DNA of 49,938 nucleotides, taken from Bacteroidales bacterium (lineage in GTDB: Bacteria; Bacteroidota; Bacteroidia; Bacteroidales; VadinHA17). Both the position numbers and the translations under genes were made by a program. The DNA lies in contig WXFE01000080.1 in NCBI GenBank assembly GCA_009881065.1, positions 1 through 49,938 on the forward strand, given 5' to 3'. Under the pieces are notes generated by a model. That model saw only the letters and a list, made by a program, of their open reading frames with translations, ran no database searches and was not told the DNA's origin. Of the stretch, positions 8,377 to 17,712 are shown piece after piece. How positions within the stretch are numbered: the stretch's first letter is position 1; every line of letters begins with the position of its first letter.

Positions 8377-10206
8377 CTACCAACCGGGTGTCTGTGTAAG
8401 GGTATAACCTTTCTCGGCATACTGGGTTATCTGGGCTATGCCCACAGGTGCCAGATAGACCCTGTCAGTAAATTCATCACGGGCTGATATGTTTTCAGGT
8501 AAATAATACCCAACCATTTCATTGCCATTTGTTCCGTTATAGGTAATAACCGTACCGTCGGCTCTCTGAACCTTCAGCTTTCCTATCTTCGACTCATCCA
8601 ACCACTCGGGCATATCAACAGGGAAGTTCATCCATAAACCAAGATGCAGATCAGGGTTTGTGGTGACATCCAGATAGTTGATCTTCTTCCAGCGTTTGAT
8701 ATCCAGCAGGCGTGAGTGTTCGAAGACAAATTCCATCCTGCGTTCACGGCGTATCTCCCAGATGAGGGCAGGAACGTCGGCGTCGCGATCCGGATCATCG
8801 GGCAGGTCTGCGAGTGTCATGGCCGCAGTCTGCTGGATTCCCTTGTCTTTAGCAGCTTTATCAAGCGGGCGGCTACGAATAGCATTGATAGAAGCATCGA
8901 TATCTGCCTGGGTTACAGCCGGCCCGCCCAGCGTGGCGAGTTCAGCCTTTGCCTCAATCCAGTTCAGCACTACCTCTCCGAGTCTCATGACAGGAGCATC
9001 ATTGGTATTCGTATTTGATCCGTATTCCGGCGGGTATGTGCCACCATAAAAACTCGGCCCGACCCTGTCAATAAACTTGTCAGAATATACCAGTGTCGAA
9101 GCCTGTTTTCTGGGTGTGTCCCAGAAGGTAGCCTCAAACCGCGGGTCACGAGTCAAAATCATGTTTGCCAGATCAAGACTGGTAGCATTGGCAAGTGTGG
9201 ATGACTGATAGACCTCTCCGTCAGCACAGATGAATGACTTTAGCAGAGCCAGATTGGCAGACTGTGGCTGGCCCTCTGTAGTGTTTGAATATGAGGCAAT
9301 ATGATGAGTTACCTGCAGCGCTGCATCGTAATGCCTGTACATGATTACCTCCTTGTTGCCTGCCAGGTCCTGTGATCCGAACAAAGAACGGAAATCACTG
9401 GCGAATGAATACTTGCCGGAAGCCATTACATAGTTTGCAGCATCAGCAGCCATCTGCAGATACTTCCTGGCTTTTTCGGCATTGTTTAAGTGATACTTCT
9501 GCCAGGTGCCTTCAAAAAGCATGAAACGTGAAATAAATCCGGCAGCAATGTACCTGTTCAGGTACTGGGGATTCAGATCAGAGGTACGCATATTAGCCAT
9601 GACATAGGCAAAATCATCATATACGGCATCCATTACCATAGTGCGGTCATCCCTGTCCTTATAGAGCAGATCCAGTTCAGTGTCCATTACCACCCTGTCA
9701 TAATATGGTACATCACCGAAGACACTCACGAGCCTGCTATACTCATAACCCCTGAAGAACCGGGCAACAGCACTCCAGTGCTTGTATGCTTCCTCAGTGA
9801 GGTACACATCCTTCATCGCATCTATTCTCTCGAGGAAGAGGTTTGACTTGCGGACGTACGCAAAGTTCCATGAAGGCCCGCAATAGGTTGAAAGCATCGA
9901 AGGAGTCTCACTGGTAGATTCTCTAGATGCAGGAGCCTGTGTCTCAAAGCTTATCTGTTTGCCTGTCTGAGTGAAGTCATCGGAAAAATAATACCCGCGA
10001 AGCGGAGCATAGTCAACACCCCATGCAGAGTTGTAGCCAACGAAGTAGTTTGCATAGAACCCATTGGCGAAGAGCCGGAGGTTATTCTCCGATGTCCAGT
10101 AGTTCTGGTCATTCATTGTTGTCAGTGACGGCCTGTCGAGAAAATCTTCACATCCGCTGAAAAACAATGCTACCAAAGCGATAATAATTGTCAATTTTCC
10201 TTTCAT
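8377..10206 (-). CDS. SusD/RagB-like outer-membrane lipoprotein (pair 2)
   Basis: A 609-residue SusD-family binding lipoprotein. The signal peptide ends at a lipobox Cys near residue 19 (ALFFSGCEDFLDRP), followed by the canonical SusD N-terminal pattern and the YWTSENNLRLFANGFY region. The late portion has the PALIWEIRRERRMEFVFE block that is highly characteristic of SusD_RagB (PF07980-type), then a C-terminal segment typical of RagB/SusD. It sits 11 bp downstream of its SusC partner and is the last gene before the hairpin at 8302-8337. Encoded after a wall-peptide endopeptidase and an epimerase, it is a candidate binder of peptidoglycan fragments. That ligand is an inference. Confidence 0.93.
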   Translation of the reverse strand: MKGKLTIIIALVALFFSGCEDFLDRPSLTTMNDQNYWTSENNLRLFANGFYANYFVGYNSAWGVDYAPLRGYYFSDDFTQTGKQISFETQAPASRESTSETPSMLSTYCGPSWNFAYVRKSNLFLERIDAMKDVYLTEEAYKHWSAVARFFRGYEYSRLVSVFGDVPYYDRVVMDTELDLLYKDRDDRTMVMDAVYDDFAYVMANMRTSDLNPQYLNRYIAAGFISRFMLFEGTWQKYHLNNAEKARKYLQMAADAANYVMASGKYSFASDFRSLFGSQDLAGNKEVIMYRHYDAALQVTHHIASYSNTTEGQPQSANLALLKSFICADGEVYQSSTLANATSLDLANMILTRDPRFEATFWDTPRKQASTLVYSDKFIDRVGPSFYGGTYPPEYGSNTNTNDAPVMRLGEVVLNWIEAKAELATLGGPAVTQADIDASINAIRSRPLDKAAKDKGIQQTAAMTLADLPDDPDRDADVPALIWEIRRERRMEFVFEHSRLLDIKRWKKINYLDVTTNPDLHLGLWMNFPVDMPEWLDESKIGKLKVQRADGTVITYNGTNGNEMVGYYLPENISARDEFTDRVYLAPVGIAQITQYAEKGYTLTQTPGW

Positions 10207-10217
10207 TGTTTCTAGTT

Positions 10218-13200
10218 TTAGAAGTTAACCTGAAGACCAACTGATGCACTCTTGAAAGTAGGCACACCAACACCTGTACGACCCATGTTATAGTAGGAGC
10301 TGTTCCACATCGAATAACCCTGTACCTCTTCCGGATCAATGGGAAGTGTTCCGAGATGATCAAACGTGAAGAAATTCTCGAGGGCTGCATAGACACGCAC
10401 TCTGCTGAGCATGATCTTCTCAGTAATAGTTGAAGGAAGCGTGTAGCCGAATGTGATATTCTTAATTCTCAGGTATGACATGTTAAGCAGGTACCTTGTC
10501 TGAGGCACCATATTGAGTGTTGTGCTGCTTCCGGCAAGGTTGTAGGGACGAGGATAAAATGCATCAGTCCTGTCTTCCCTCCAGAAATCAGTGGCAAAAG
10601 CCTTAGGCGTGGCTCCGTCAGATGCGTGGAATCCCGGAATGGCGAGAAAACCACTACCCCAGACCTGCCTGCTGCCTACGCCCTGAATGAAGAACGAAAG
10701 GTCAAATCCCTTATAGTCAAGGTCTGCACGGAAACCATACATGTAACGCGGCGTGGAATTGCCGATGATCTTAAGATCACCATGATCAGGCTTACCGTCA
10801 GCACCCTTGATCAGCCTGTTACCGGGATTAATATATCCGTCACCATTCAAATCGACAAACTTGACATCTCCCGGCATGAAGAGGAAATTCCCTGCCTGAA
10901 GCCTTCCCTGGATGGCTACGTTTGCAGGGTCAGCAAGCTGATAGATTGTATAGTTGGCGCTACCGGCCTCGTTGGGTACCGTAACTTTGATCAGATTGCC
11001 TTCGCTGTCATAAACGAAGTCTTCCTTCTGGAAGAGCCTGTCTGTTTCATAGCCCCAGATCTCACCATATGTCTTACCGACATACCATGAATCTATGCTC
11101 TGGGTGGAGCCGTATTTGGTGATTTTGGTAACAGCATCAGAAAGTGTTGCAGTAAGATTGATGCCCAGACCGTTCTGAAAACGGTGATTGTAATCAACCT
11201 GTATCTCGAAGCCCTTTGTCTGAAGTGATCCGAAGTTGCCCTGAGGTGCTCCTGTACCAAATGTAGCAGGCAGCCCTTCCTGGGGAACTATCATGTTCTC
11301 CGTATCACGGATGAACCAGTCGAGAGTGATCCCAAGCCGGCTCTTGAGCAGACGTGCATCGAATCCCAGGTTCAGGGTGGTAATGTCCTGCCATGTCACA
11401 TCAGCTGAAACGGCACCCGGGGTGGCAAACTGGTAAAGTTTAGCTCCACCAAGAAGCCAGTTACTCTGTGATCCTCCCATGGTGGGAATATAAAGTGAGT
11501 TTGACACCGTCTGGTCTCCGATAGTACCCCATGATCCGCGAAGCTTAAACATGCTGAGGATGGGCTTTGACCATTCCATAAACGGTTCCTCTGTCACTAT
11601 CCATCCGGCTGAGAATGACGGGAACCAGCGCCACTGCAGATGAGTCGGGAATTTGGATGTGCCGTCATACCTGAGATTTCCCTCCAGCAGGTATTTATCT
11701 TTATAGTTATAATTCAGGCGGCCATAAAATCCAAGCTGAGATTCCCAGTATTCTCCTCCGCTGTTGGTCATGGTTCCGTATGCGAGGTCAAATTGCGGAT
11801 TGGAATAATCAATAAGCTGTGTGGTCTGAGACCAGTTGTAAGCGTCTGCGTATCCCACCCTGTTCATTCCAAGCATAAAATTGAACTGATGGTCATCCAG
11901 AACATTAAGTGCATATGTAGAATAAAGGTTCAATGTGTTTCTCTGTTCGTTCATAGCGCGCCTGTATATATGGTCAGGGTTTCCGCCGGGAGCCGTATAC
12001 CACATTGACAGCTGATATGCCGGGATGGCGCCGGGGGTACCTGAAGGAACCACCTGTCCTGTACTTGAGTCGACATATACCCTTTCACCATTCTCGTCAA
12101 GTTTAGGCACTGCAGCTGACCAGGTATTACGCGCCGCAAACGAAGTACCCGGTCTTTTTGTAATGAATTCCAGGTTGGAATGTGTATAATCAAAGATGAT
12201 TTTCCAGTCTTTCAGCGGAGTGATTTCAAGCCCGCCGGTCACACTGGTATAGTTATTTTCCTGGTTGGCTGTGTTTGCTGCAGACATTTCATATGCCGGG
12301 TTTCTGGTTGGCAAACCATCCTCAGTAACAAACGGGTATGTCGGTCCCCAGCGGTATAGATACAGCCACGGGTCAGCGGTAGTAGAGCTCGTCGAATATG
12401 CATGCCTCTTGTTTCTCTTGGAATAAAGCATCCCGACATTTACCTTCAGCCAGTCAGTCACCTCCGTGCCAAGCTTGACAGATCCGTTGTACCGTTTGAA
12501 ATCATCTATCTTTGAAGGCTTGATAATACCTGTCTGATCAAGATAACCCAGGCTGATATTGTAATCTGTCCTGCCCGTCTTGCCGTTAACTGAGAAATTA
12601 TGCAGTTGGGTGGGAGTCCACTCCCTGATCATATAATCATAGGCATCATAAGTTCTCAGCCCGATTTTATAATTATCAGCGTCGACATACCAGTCACGTC
12701 CATAAAGCATGGGATCATCAGGCTTCACAACACCAGCCCATTTTTCCTGCCATTCAACAGCTTTCTCATAGCCTTCGCGGGTGACCTTCCAGAATGCGCC
12801 GGTAACGGTGTTACCGATTCGTTCAGCGGCCAGTAATGAATATTCCAGAGCCTCCAGCTGGGCCATTTCCATTTTCTTCGAGATATTCTGGAATGAGACG
12901 TTCCCGCTATAGGTTACATTCACGCCCTCAACCCTGGCACCCTTCTTCGTGGTGATCAGAACCACACCGAAGGCAGCTTTTGCACCATAAATCGAGGCAG
13001 ATGCAGCATCCTTCAGAATTGAAATAGATTCAATGTCATCAGGGTTAAGCATCTGAAGTGACGGAACCTCCACGTTATCAACCAGTATAAGGGGTGATGA
13101 ACCACCCACTATTGAACCGATCTGACCGCGGATATTAATAAGCGGATCAGACCCAATTTCACCACTTGGGATAACAACGCTGAGACCGGGCATCGTTCCC

Positions 13201-13634
13201 TGCAGACCTCTTGCAGCATCGGCAATAGGTCTTGCCTCCAGGGTTTTTTCAACGTTTACCGTTGAAACCGATCCTGTCAGGTTGACTCTTTTCTGAGTGC
13301 CATAACCGACCACCACGATTTCATCAATAAATTCGACATCAGGACTCAATCTCACATCAATCCTGTTTGATGCCCCTACAGTCACCTCCTGGCTGGCATA
13401 CCCCACGAAGGTGAAGACAAGTACCTGTCCGGGAGCGACACTGATGGAGTAAGCCCCGTTATAATCAGTGGTCGTACCGGTGGTAGTGTTCTTGATAATC
13501 ACATTGACGCCAGGCAACGACTCATTCGTTGTGGCGTCAGTGACAGTCCCTGTCACGGTCTTAGGCTGAGCATAAATGCTTTGTGAAAGCATCAGTCCCA
13601 AAACCGCAAACAACATTAATAGTTTGGTTCTCAT
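10218..13634 (-). CDS. SusC/RagA-like TonB-dependent outer-membrane transporter (pair 2)
   Basis: A 1138-residue TonB-linked channel. It has a signal peptide (SQSIYAQ), a carboxypeptidase-regulatory-like domain, and the canonical SusC signature DEIVVVGYGTQKRVNLTGSV with the TonB box. The plug contains LQGTMPGLSV and SISILKDAASASIYGAKA, and the barrel ends in an aromatic residue (ASVGLQVNF). It is the energy-dependent import channel working with the SusD protein downstream. It lies 113 bp downstream of the dipeptide epimerase gene in the same orientation, which suggests cotranscription with the NlpC/P60 and epimerase genes. Its N-terminus and leader are shared with the pair 1 SusC gene. Confidence 0.95.
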   Translation of the reverse strand: MRTKLLMLFAVLGLMLSQSIYAQPKTVTGTVTDATTNESLPGVNVIIKNTTTGTTTDYNGAYSISVAPGQVLVFTFVGYASQEVTVGASNRIDVRLSPDVEFIDEIVVVGYGTQKRVNLTGSVSTVNVEKTLEARPIADAARGLQGTMPGLSVVIPSGEIGSDPLINIRGQIGSIVGGSSPLILVDNVEVPSLQMLNPDDIESISILKDAASASIYGAKAAFGVVLITTKKGARVEGVNVTYSGNVSFQNISKKMEMAQLEALEYSLLAAERIGNTVTGAFWKVTREGYEKAVEWQEKWAGVVKPDDPMLYGRDWYVDADNYKIGLRTYDAYDYMIREWTPTQLHNFSVNGKTGRTDYNISLGYLDQTGIIKPSKIDDFKRYNGSVKLGTEVTDWLKVNVGMLYSKRNKRHAYSTSSTTADPWLYLYRWGPTYPFVTEDGLPTRNPAYEMSAANTANQENNYTSVTGGLEITPLKDWKIIFDYTHSNLEFITKRPGTSFAARNTWSAAVPKLDENGERVYVDSSTGQVVPSGTPGAIPAYQLSMWYTAPGGNPDHIYRRAMNEQRNTLNLYSTYALNVLDDHQFNFMLGMNRVGYADAYNWSQTTQLIDYSNPQFDLAYGTMTNSGGEYWESQLGFYGRLNYNYKDKYLLEGNLRYDGTSKFPTHLQWRWFPSFSAGWIVTEEPFMEWSKPILSMFKLRGSWGTIGDQTVSNSLYIPTMGGSQSNWLLGGAKLYQFATPGAVSADVTWQDITTLNLGFDARLLKSRLGITLDWFIRDTENMIVPQEGLPATFGTGAPQGNFGSLQTKGFEIQVDYNHRFQNGLGINLTATLSDAVTKITKYGSTQSIDSWYVGKTYGEIWGYETDRLFQKEDFVYDSEGNLIKVTVPNEAGSANYTIYQLADPANVAIQGRLQAGNFLFMPGDVKFVDLNGDGYINPGNRLIKGADGKPDHGDLKIIGNSTPRYMYGFRADLDYKGFDLSFFIQGVGSRQVWGSGFLAIPGFHASDGATPKAFATDFWREDRTDAFYPRPYNLAGSSTTLNMVPQTRYLLNMSYLRIKNITFGYTLPSTITEKIMLSRVRVYAALENFFTFDHLGTLPIDPEEVQGYSMWNSSYYNMGRTGVGVPTFKSASVGLQVNF

Positions 13635-13678
13635 GTGATTGGATTTAGGGTTAATTAGTTAGTTATTATATAGGTATA
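13475..13678 (-). repeat. Duplicated SusC leader and N-terminal coding block, copy 2
   Basis: Partner of 7701-7904. The 44-nt leader 13635-13678 is identical to 7861-7904, and the adjoining coding sequence is nearly identical. Similarity also continues upstream to the 3' end of the epimerase and its relic (around 13730-13790 versus 7930-7985), which shows that the duplication unit included the upstream gene. Confidence 0.85.
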
Positions 13679-13747
13679 TGTCTGAAAACAACAAATTCAT
13701 TTCTCAATATGCAGTTTATCCTTTTTATAAATGATGTACTACAACTT

Positions 13748-14893
13748 TTAACTTTTTATCTCAACTATTCCTATCCCGGGCCGCTCAGGAAGGGTGATCT
13801 TCCCGTCAACTACCGTCATTCCTTCATATACATCATTACTGATCAGCAGGTTGCCATCCAGATCAGCCCAGTCAACCAGTGGTGATAGCTGAGCAGCGGC
13901 CGAAACTGCGCATGAGGTTTCGGTCATACAACCCATCAGAATCTTCATTCCCAACTGCCTTGCCATGGTTATCATCTTGTAGGCTGCATGCATCCCTCCG
14001 CACTTCATGAGCTTGATATTGATACCTGAATAAACACCCTTCATCGGAAGCAGATCCTCAACCGTCTGAAGGGCCTCATCGGCAAGAATCGGCAACGGAC
14101 TCCTCTCAGTGAGCCATGCAATGTCATCAACCTGCTCCTTCGGCATAGGCTGCTCAATGAAAAGAGCACCCCTCTCACTAAGATAGTTCGCCATCTCAAG
14201 GGCATAATTGCGGTCCTTCCAACCCTGGTTCACATCAACAAAAACAGGTACATCAGTCACCGAACGGACAGTATCAATCATCTCTTTATCATTGTCCCTG
14301 CCCATCTTGATCTTCAACAGTTTGAAAGCGCCTGCCTCCAGCGTTTTTTCCCTGACCACATCCGCCGTATCAATACCTATCGTGAAGCTGGTTGCAGGAG
14401 TCTTCTGAGGATTAAGTCCCCAGAGCCGGAACCATGGCTGGCCCAGAAGCTTACCCGTGAGATCATGCAGTGCAATGTCAAGCGATGCCTTGGCCGCATA
14501 ATTGCCGGGCATAACCCCGTCAATGTAGCTCAGGATATCCTCCATCAGGAAGGGGTCACTGAACTGTTCCATGTTGACTTTGGAAAGGAAATTGAGCACC
14601 GATTCATGGCTCTCACCCAGGTAGGGAGGCATGGAAGCCTCACCGTAGCCTTTCACACCGTCATATTCGAGGGTGGTGAGTACTACCGGCGTGGTGGTCC
14701 TGGAGTTGGTGGCAACTGTAAACACATGTCTGAGCTGCAGCTCATAAGGCTTGTAGCTGAGCTTAAGGGGACCTCCTCTCTTTACGGCACCCCTGATTCT
14801 TCCCGCCGACGGATCAGAAGGAGAAGCCTTGCATCCGGCAAGGAGTGCACCGGCTGCAATACCGCTGATTTTAAGAAAATCTCTCTTTTTCAT
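13748..14893 (-). CDS. Dipeptide epimerase (L-Ala-D/L-Glu type), predicted exported lipoprotein
   Basis: Enolase-superfamily enzyme that would epimerise the Glu of wall-derived L-Ala-D-Glu so ordinary peptidases can use it. Visible features are the KxK catalytic motif K194-I-K196, metal-binding D220 (VFVDVNQGW), E247 (FIEQPMP), D272 (ILADEAL) and second catalytic Lys K294 (INIKLMKCGG). The length, 381, is somewhat above the usual 320-360 because of an N-terminal signal: KKRDFLKISG resembles a Tat motif and is followed by a hydrophobic run and lipobox LLAGC (Cys21). The best characterised family members are cytoplasmic, so export is notable. The gene follows the NlpC/P60 gene by 66 bp, echoing the ykfB/ykfC pairing of B. 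subtilis. Exact dipeptide specificity cannot be read. Confidence 0.88.
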   Translation of the reverse strand: MKKRDFLKISGIAAGALLAGCKASPSDPSAGRIRGAVKRGGPLKLSYKPYELQLRHVFTVATNSRTTTPVVLTTLEYDGVKGYGEASMPPYLGESHESVLNFLSKVNMEQFSDPFLMEDILSYIDGVMPGNYAAKASLDIALHDLTGKLLGQPWFRLWGLNPQKTPATSFTIGIDTADVVREKTLEAGAFKLLKIKMGRDNDKEMIDTVRSVTDVPVFVDVNQGWKDRNYALEMANYLSERGALFIEQPMPKEQVDDIAWLTERSPLPILADEALQTVEDLLPMKGVYSGINIKLMKCGGMHAAYKMITMARQLGMKILMGCMTETSCAVSAAAQLSPLVDWADLDGNLLISNDVYEGMTVVDGKITLPERPGIGIVEIKS

Positions 14894-14959
14894 TTAAGTA
14901 AGTCAGAATTATAAAACCAGATAGAGCCTGCATGTCTGACCTGCAGTCTCCATGCCCTG

Positions 14960-16132
14960 TCAGAAATACCAGCCGTGCTGTGCAACGCGTTCAAGGCCCT
15001 TGCCCGGGGTAAACCCTGTTACCCGTCTTGCTCCCTGCAATATCTCAAGAAGGTAGGCGCTGTAGTTGCTCCTCGTGGAATCAAAGCTGTTGACTTTCAC
15101 GAGCCCCGAGGAGTGAATATACTCTGTATCACCAATGTACATGCCGGTGTGCGTTATTCTCGGCTTGCCATCCCTCAGCCTGCCAAAGAAAAGGAGGTCA
15201 CCCGGCAGGAGTGTTTCGCATGGTTTGTCAATGCTCACCTCTTCACCATACCTGAACTGGCCCGATGCATCACGGGTCATAATCACACCGCCATAATAAT
15301 ATACTGTCTTCGTAAGTCCACTGCAGTCAACCCCCTTGGTTGATGTGCCTCCCCAGAGGTAGGGTGAACCGGTGAAAGTCCTGGCAAAGCGAATCAGCCT
15401 CTCCGGCTCTATGCCTGCACTCTCAGCCCACTTCCGGAAATCTTCAGACTCCTGCTTCCTTACCTCCCCCGTTCTGCCGTCAGGCAGCGCTACAGTCCAG
15501 TAATTACCTCTTGAGCCGGTCTTGACCAGTATCACTCCGAAGACAATGTCAGATATAGTCTCTCCTCTGCTGTCAGTTATTACCCCTGTGTGCCCAATGT
15601 ATATCAGCCGTTCGCTGCCCTTCCACGCGGCCAGTTCCTCATCACTGAGCTCCGCCAAAGGATCATCAGTCCAGCCGATATATGAATCAGGTGTCTGTAC
15701 AAGCAGCCAGCCGTCCCGTTTGTTGAGTATCCTGACCGGTGTTCCCATCAGCGCCTGCGTTGCCATCTCTGCCGCATGTGAAGGCCTGGTTCTGATATTG
15801 CATACACTGACCGATGTCAGGGCCCATGGCTTTTCAACCACTACCGGATCAGGCAATAGGGTGATGCTGTCGGCAAAAGTGACTCCCGACTCTTCAAGCA
15901 TCTCAATGACAGCACTTTTAGCTTCCGGGAGATTTGTCTCTCCTTTAACCGTAAGATTACCGCCTTCAGAGACAACCAGAGTGACATCACAGATTGACTC
16001 GGCGCGCTGTGGCACCATTTCAGCTGCTATTGCCTCAAGCTTTTCCGTCAATTCTGCCGGAACCTCCTTTTTCTGGCAACCAGCAAACTGAAAAAGAACG
16101 AATAATAAGACAAAACAGGGTAAGGGTTTCAT
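14960..16132 (-). CDS. NlpC/P60 family gamma-D-glutamyl-L-diamino acid endopeptidase, lipoprotein
   Basis: Cysteine peptidase expected to cut between D-Glu and the diamino acid of peptidoglycan stem peptides, in the manner of YkfC. A lipobox (FQFAGC, Cys19) predicts a lipoprotein. Bacterial SH3-like domains span about residues 105-230, followed by the NlpC/P60 domain with Cys270 (KGVDCSGLTKTV), His328 (RITHTGMYIG) and third catalytic residue candidate His340 (YIHSSG). All catalytic residues are present, and the length of 390 is normal for SH3-NlpC/P60 proteins. It is the first gene of the operon NlpC/P60 - epimerase - SusC - SusD, with a good promoter candidate at 16159-16190. The reaction product, L-Ala-D-Glu, is the substrate of the next gene's enzyme. 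Confidence 0.92.
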   Translation of the reverse strand: MKPLPCFVLLFVLFQFAGCQKKEVPAELTEKLEAIAAEMVPQRAESICDVTLVVSEGGNLTVKGETNLPEAKSAVIEMLEESGVTFADSITLLPDPVVVEKPWALTSVSVCNIRTRPSHAAEMATQALMGTPVRILNKRDGWLLVQTPDSYIGWTDDPLAELSDEELAAWKGSERLIYIGHTGVITDSRGETISDIVFGVILVKTGSRGNYWTVALPDGRTGEVRKQESEDFRKWAESAGIEPERLIRFARTFTGSPYLWGGTSTKGVDCSGLTKTVYYYGGVIMTRDASGQFRYGEEVSIDKPCETLLPGDLLFFGRLRDGKPRITHTGMYIGDTEYIHSSGLVKVNSFDSTRSNYSAYLLEILQGARRVTGFTPGKGLERVAQHGWYF

Positions 16133-16158
16133 AAAAGTTGTATTACATCTTACAAGTC

Positions 16159-16190
16159 CAAAATTAAATATTTATAATATTCAAGTCAAT
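16159..16190 (-). promoter_or_regulatory. Bacteroidetes-type promoter for the NlpC/P60 operon
   Basis: On the minus strand there is a perfect TAnnTTTG -7 box (TAATTTTG, 16166-16159). A TTG -33 element (16189-16187, in ATTGAC) lies 20 nt upstream. This matches the sigma-ABfr consensus. The predicted start near 16152 gives a short leader of about 20 nt before the ATG at 16132. Confidence 0.6.
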
Positions 16191-16213
16191 AGACAATTGA
16201 AATTTATTTAATT

Positions 16214-16222
16214 TGTCATACA
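16214..16222. promoter_or_regulatory. Candidate GntR/FCD operator (TGT-CAT-ACA), site 1
   Basis: Short palindrome with TGT/ACA arms around CAT, in the divergent region between the NlpC/P60 operon and namZ, about 25 bp upstream of the -33 element. The identical 9-mer occurs in the other divergent region at 34351-34359. It resembles the GT-N(2-3)-AC core of FadR-subfamily operators. Shared 9-mers can occur by chance. Confidence 0.3.
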
Positions 16223-16334
16223 GAAATCTTATAACCGGCAGTGCCGGGATTTGTATTATCAGAATTGAAAACTGCCTGTTCAGGCCTTGTCATTCCTGCC
16301 AGGCAACCGGTATAGAACATAAAATGAACAGTGT

Positions 16335-17591
16335 ATGAAGAGCTTAGGAAGAACAATCATCTCTGCGTCAGTGGCACTTTTAATTACATTTCTTTCCTCC
16401 TGCCGGGCAACCGGGCAGGTTGTGGAGACAGGAATAGAGGTAATGGCCAGAAACAATTTCGACCTCCTTCAGGGGAAAAGGGTGGGTTTGGTGACCAATC
16501 CCACAGGGGTTGACCGCAATCTGAGGTCAACGGTTGACATTATAAACAGTGCCCCGGGTGTAAAGCTGACAGCCCTTTACGGGCCCGAGCACGGCGTTCG
16601 CGGCGAGTTCCCTGCCGGAGAATATGTTGAATCCGAGACTGATCAAAGCACCGGTCTTCCTGTTTACAGCCTCTACGGGAAAACGCGGAAGCCTTCACCA
16701 GAGATGCTGAACAACATAGATATCCTGGTCTATGACATCCAGGATATCGGATCAAGATCATACACCTTTATCAGCACCCTCGGCCTGCTCATGGAGGCGG
16801 CTGCCGAAAAAGGAATTCCTGTCGTGGTGCTCGACCGTCCCAATCCTCTTGGCGGAATAAAGATGGAAGGAGTGGTCACCCGCCCCGGATTCTTTTCATT
16901 CGTCAGCCAGTTTGCTATTCCGTATATTCACGGGATGACCGTGGGGGAGCTCGCCATGTTCCTCAACGGCGAAGGGATGCTGGCCAACGGAATCAGGTGT
17001 GATCTTCATGTGGTGAAAATGAACGGATGGTCAAGAAAGATGATGTTCGAAGAGACAGGCCTGCATTGGATTCCCTCCTCTCCTCATGTCCCGCACCGTG
17101 ATTCGCCTTTGTACTATCCGGCCACCGGCATAGCAGGAGAACTCTATGCCGTCAGTATAGGGGTTGGATACACCATTCCCTTTCAGACCTTTGCAGCAGA
17201 ATGGATCAATGCTGACTCACTTGCTTCCGCACTCAGCGCACTGAAGCTTCCCGGGGTGATCTTCAGACCGGTTCATTACAAACCCTATTACAGCACTCTC
17301 CAGGGAAAGCTGGTTCACGGAGTGCAGATTCACCTGACGGACCCGGCAAAGGCTCCGCTGTCACTTTTACAGTTTTATATCATGCAGGAGGCACACCGCC
17401 TGTGGCCCGACAAGAATCTCTTTGAAATTTGTAATCCGTCAAGACATCAGATGTTCGATAAGGTTTGCGGTTCTGATGAGGTCAGAAAAGCATTCACCAG
17501 GGCATTCAGGGTGGATGACATCCTGGAGCTCTGGAACAGTGACATTCCTGCATTCAGGGCCAGGGCCTCGAAGTATTTTCTGTATAAGTGA
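16335..17591 (+). CDS. namZ: Exo-beta-N-acetylmuramidase, NamZ-type (DUF1343, GH171), lipoprotein
   Basis: DUF1343 protein of the family founded by B. subtilis NamZ, which releases MurNAc from the non-reducing end of peptidoglycan chains. An N-terminal Rossmann-like region carries the family signature YGPEHGVRGEFPAGE (Glu85-His86), then TGLPVYSLYGKTRKPS and YDIQDIGSRSYTF. The C-terminal region has PASSPHVPHRDS-like and YPATGIAGE stretches typical of DUF1343. Length 418 is normal. Signal peptide with lipobox LSSC (Cys23) predicts a periplasmic or surface lipoprotein. It is transcribed divergently from the NlpC/P60 operon and convergently to the NagB/PIG-L gene. Free MurNAc from this enzyme would feed MurK and MurQ. 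The family call is strong; the specificity is inferred from NamZ. Confidence 0.9.
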   Translation: MKSLGRTIISASVALLITFLSSCRATGQVVETGIEVMARNNFDLLQGKRVGLVTNPTGVDRNLRSTVDIINSAPGVKLTALYGPEHGVRGEFPAGEYVESETDQSTGLPVYSLYGKTRKPSPEMLNNIDILVYDIQDIGSRSYTFISTLGLLMEAAAEKGIPVVVLDRPNPLGGIKMEGVVTRPGFFSFVSQFAIPYIHGMTVGELAMFLNGEGMLANGIRCDLHVVKMNGWSRKMMFEETGLHWIPSSPHVPHRDSPLYYPATGIAGELYAVSIGVGYTIPFQTFAAEWINADSLASALSALKLPGVIFRPVHYKPYYSTLQGKLVHGVQIHLTDPAKAPLSLLQFYIMQEAHRLWPDKNLFEICNPSRHQMFDKVCGSDEVRKAFTRAFRVDDILELWNSDIPAFRARASKYFLYK

Positions 17592-17712
17592 GTCTGCCGG
17601 CATGCATTGGTCAGGCCTGTGGTTCTGCTACTGTATGTCACCATGGTCTGAGCTCTAACAACAACGACCCTGTTTCGCATACTCGCGCTTAGCTCCTCCT
17701 GTCACCACTGGC

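Noticed and set aside
7701..13678. Mobile element responsible for the SusC duplication
   Set aside because: No transposase, terminal inverted repeats or target-site duplications are visible around the repeated blocks.
16235..16247. Small ccggc/gccgg hairpin upstream of namZ as a terminator or riboswitch
   Set aside because: Only five base pairs, no T tract and no larger conserved structure around it.
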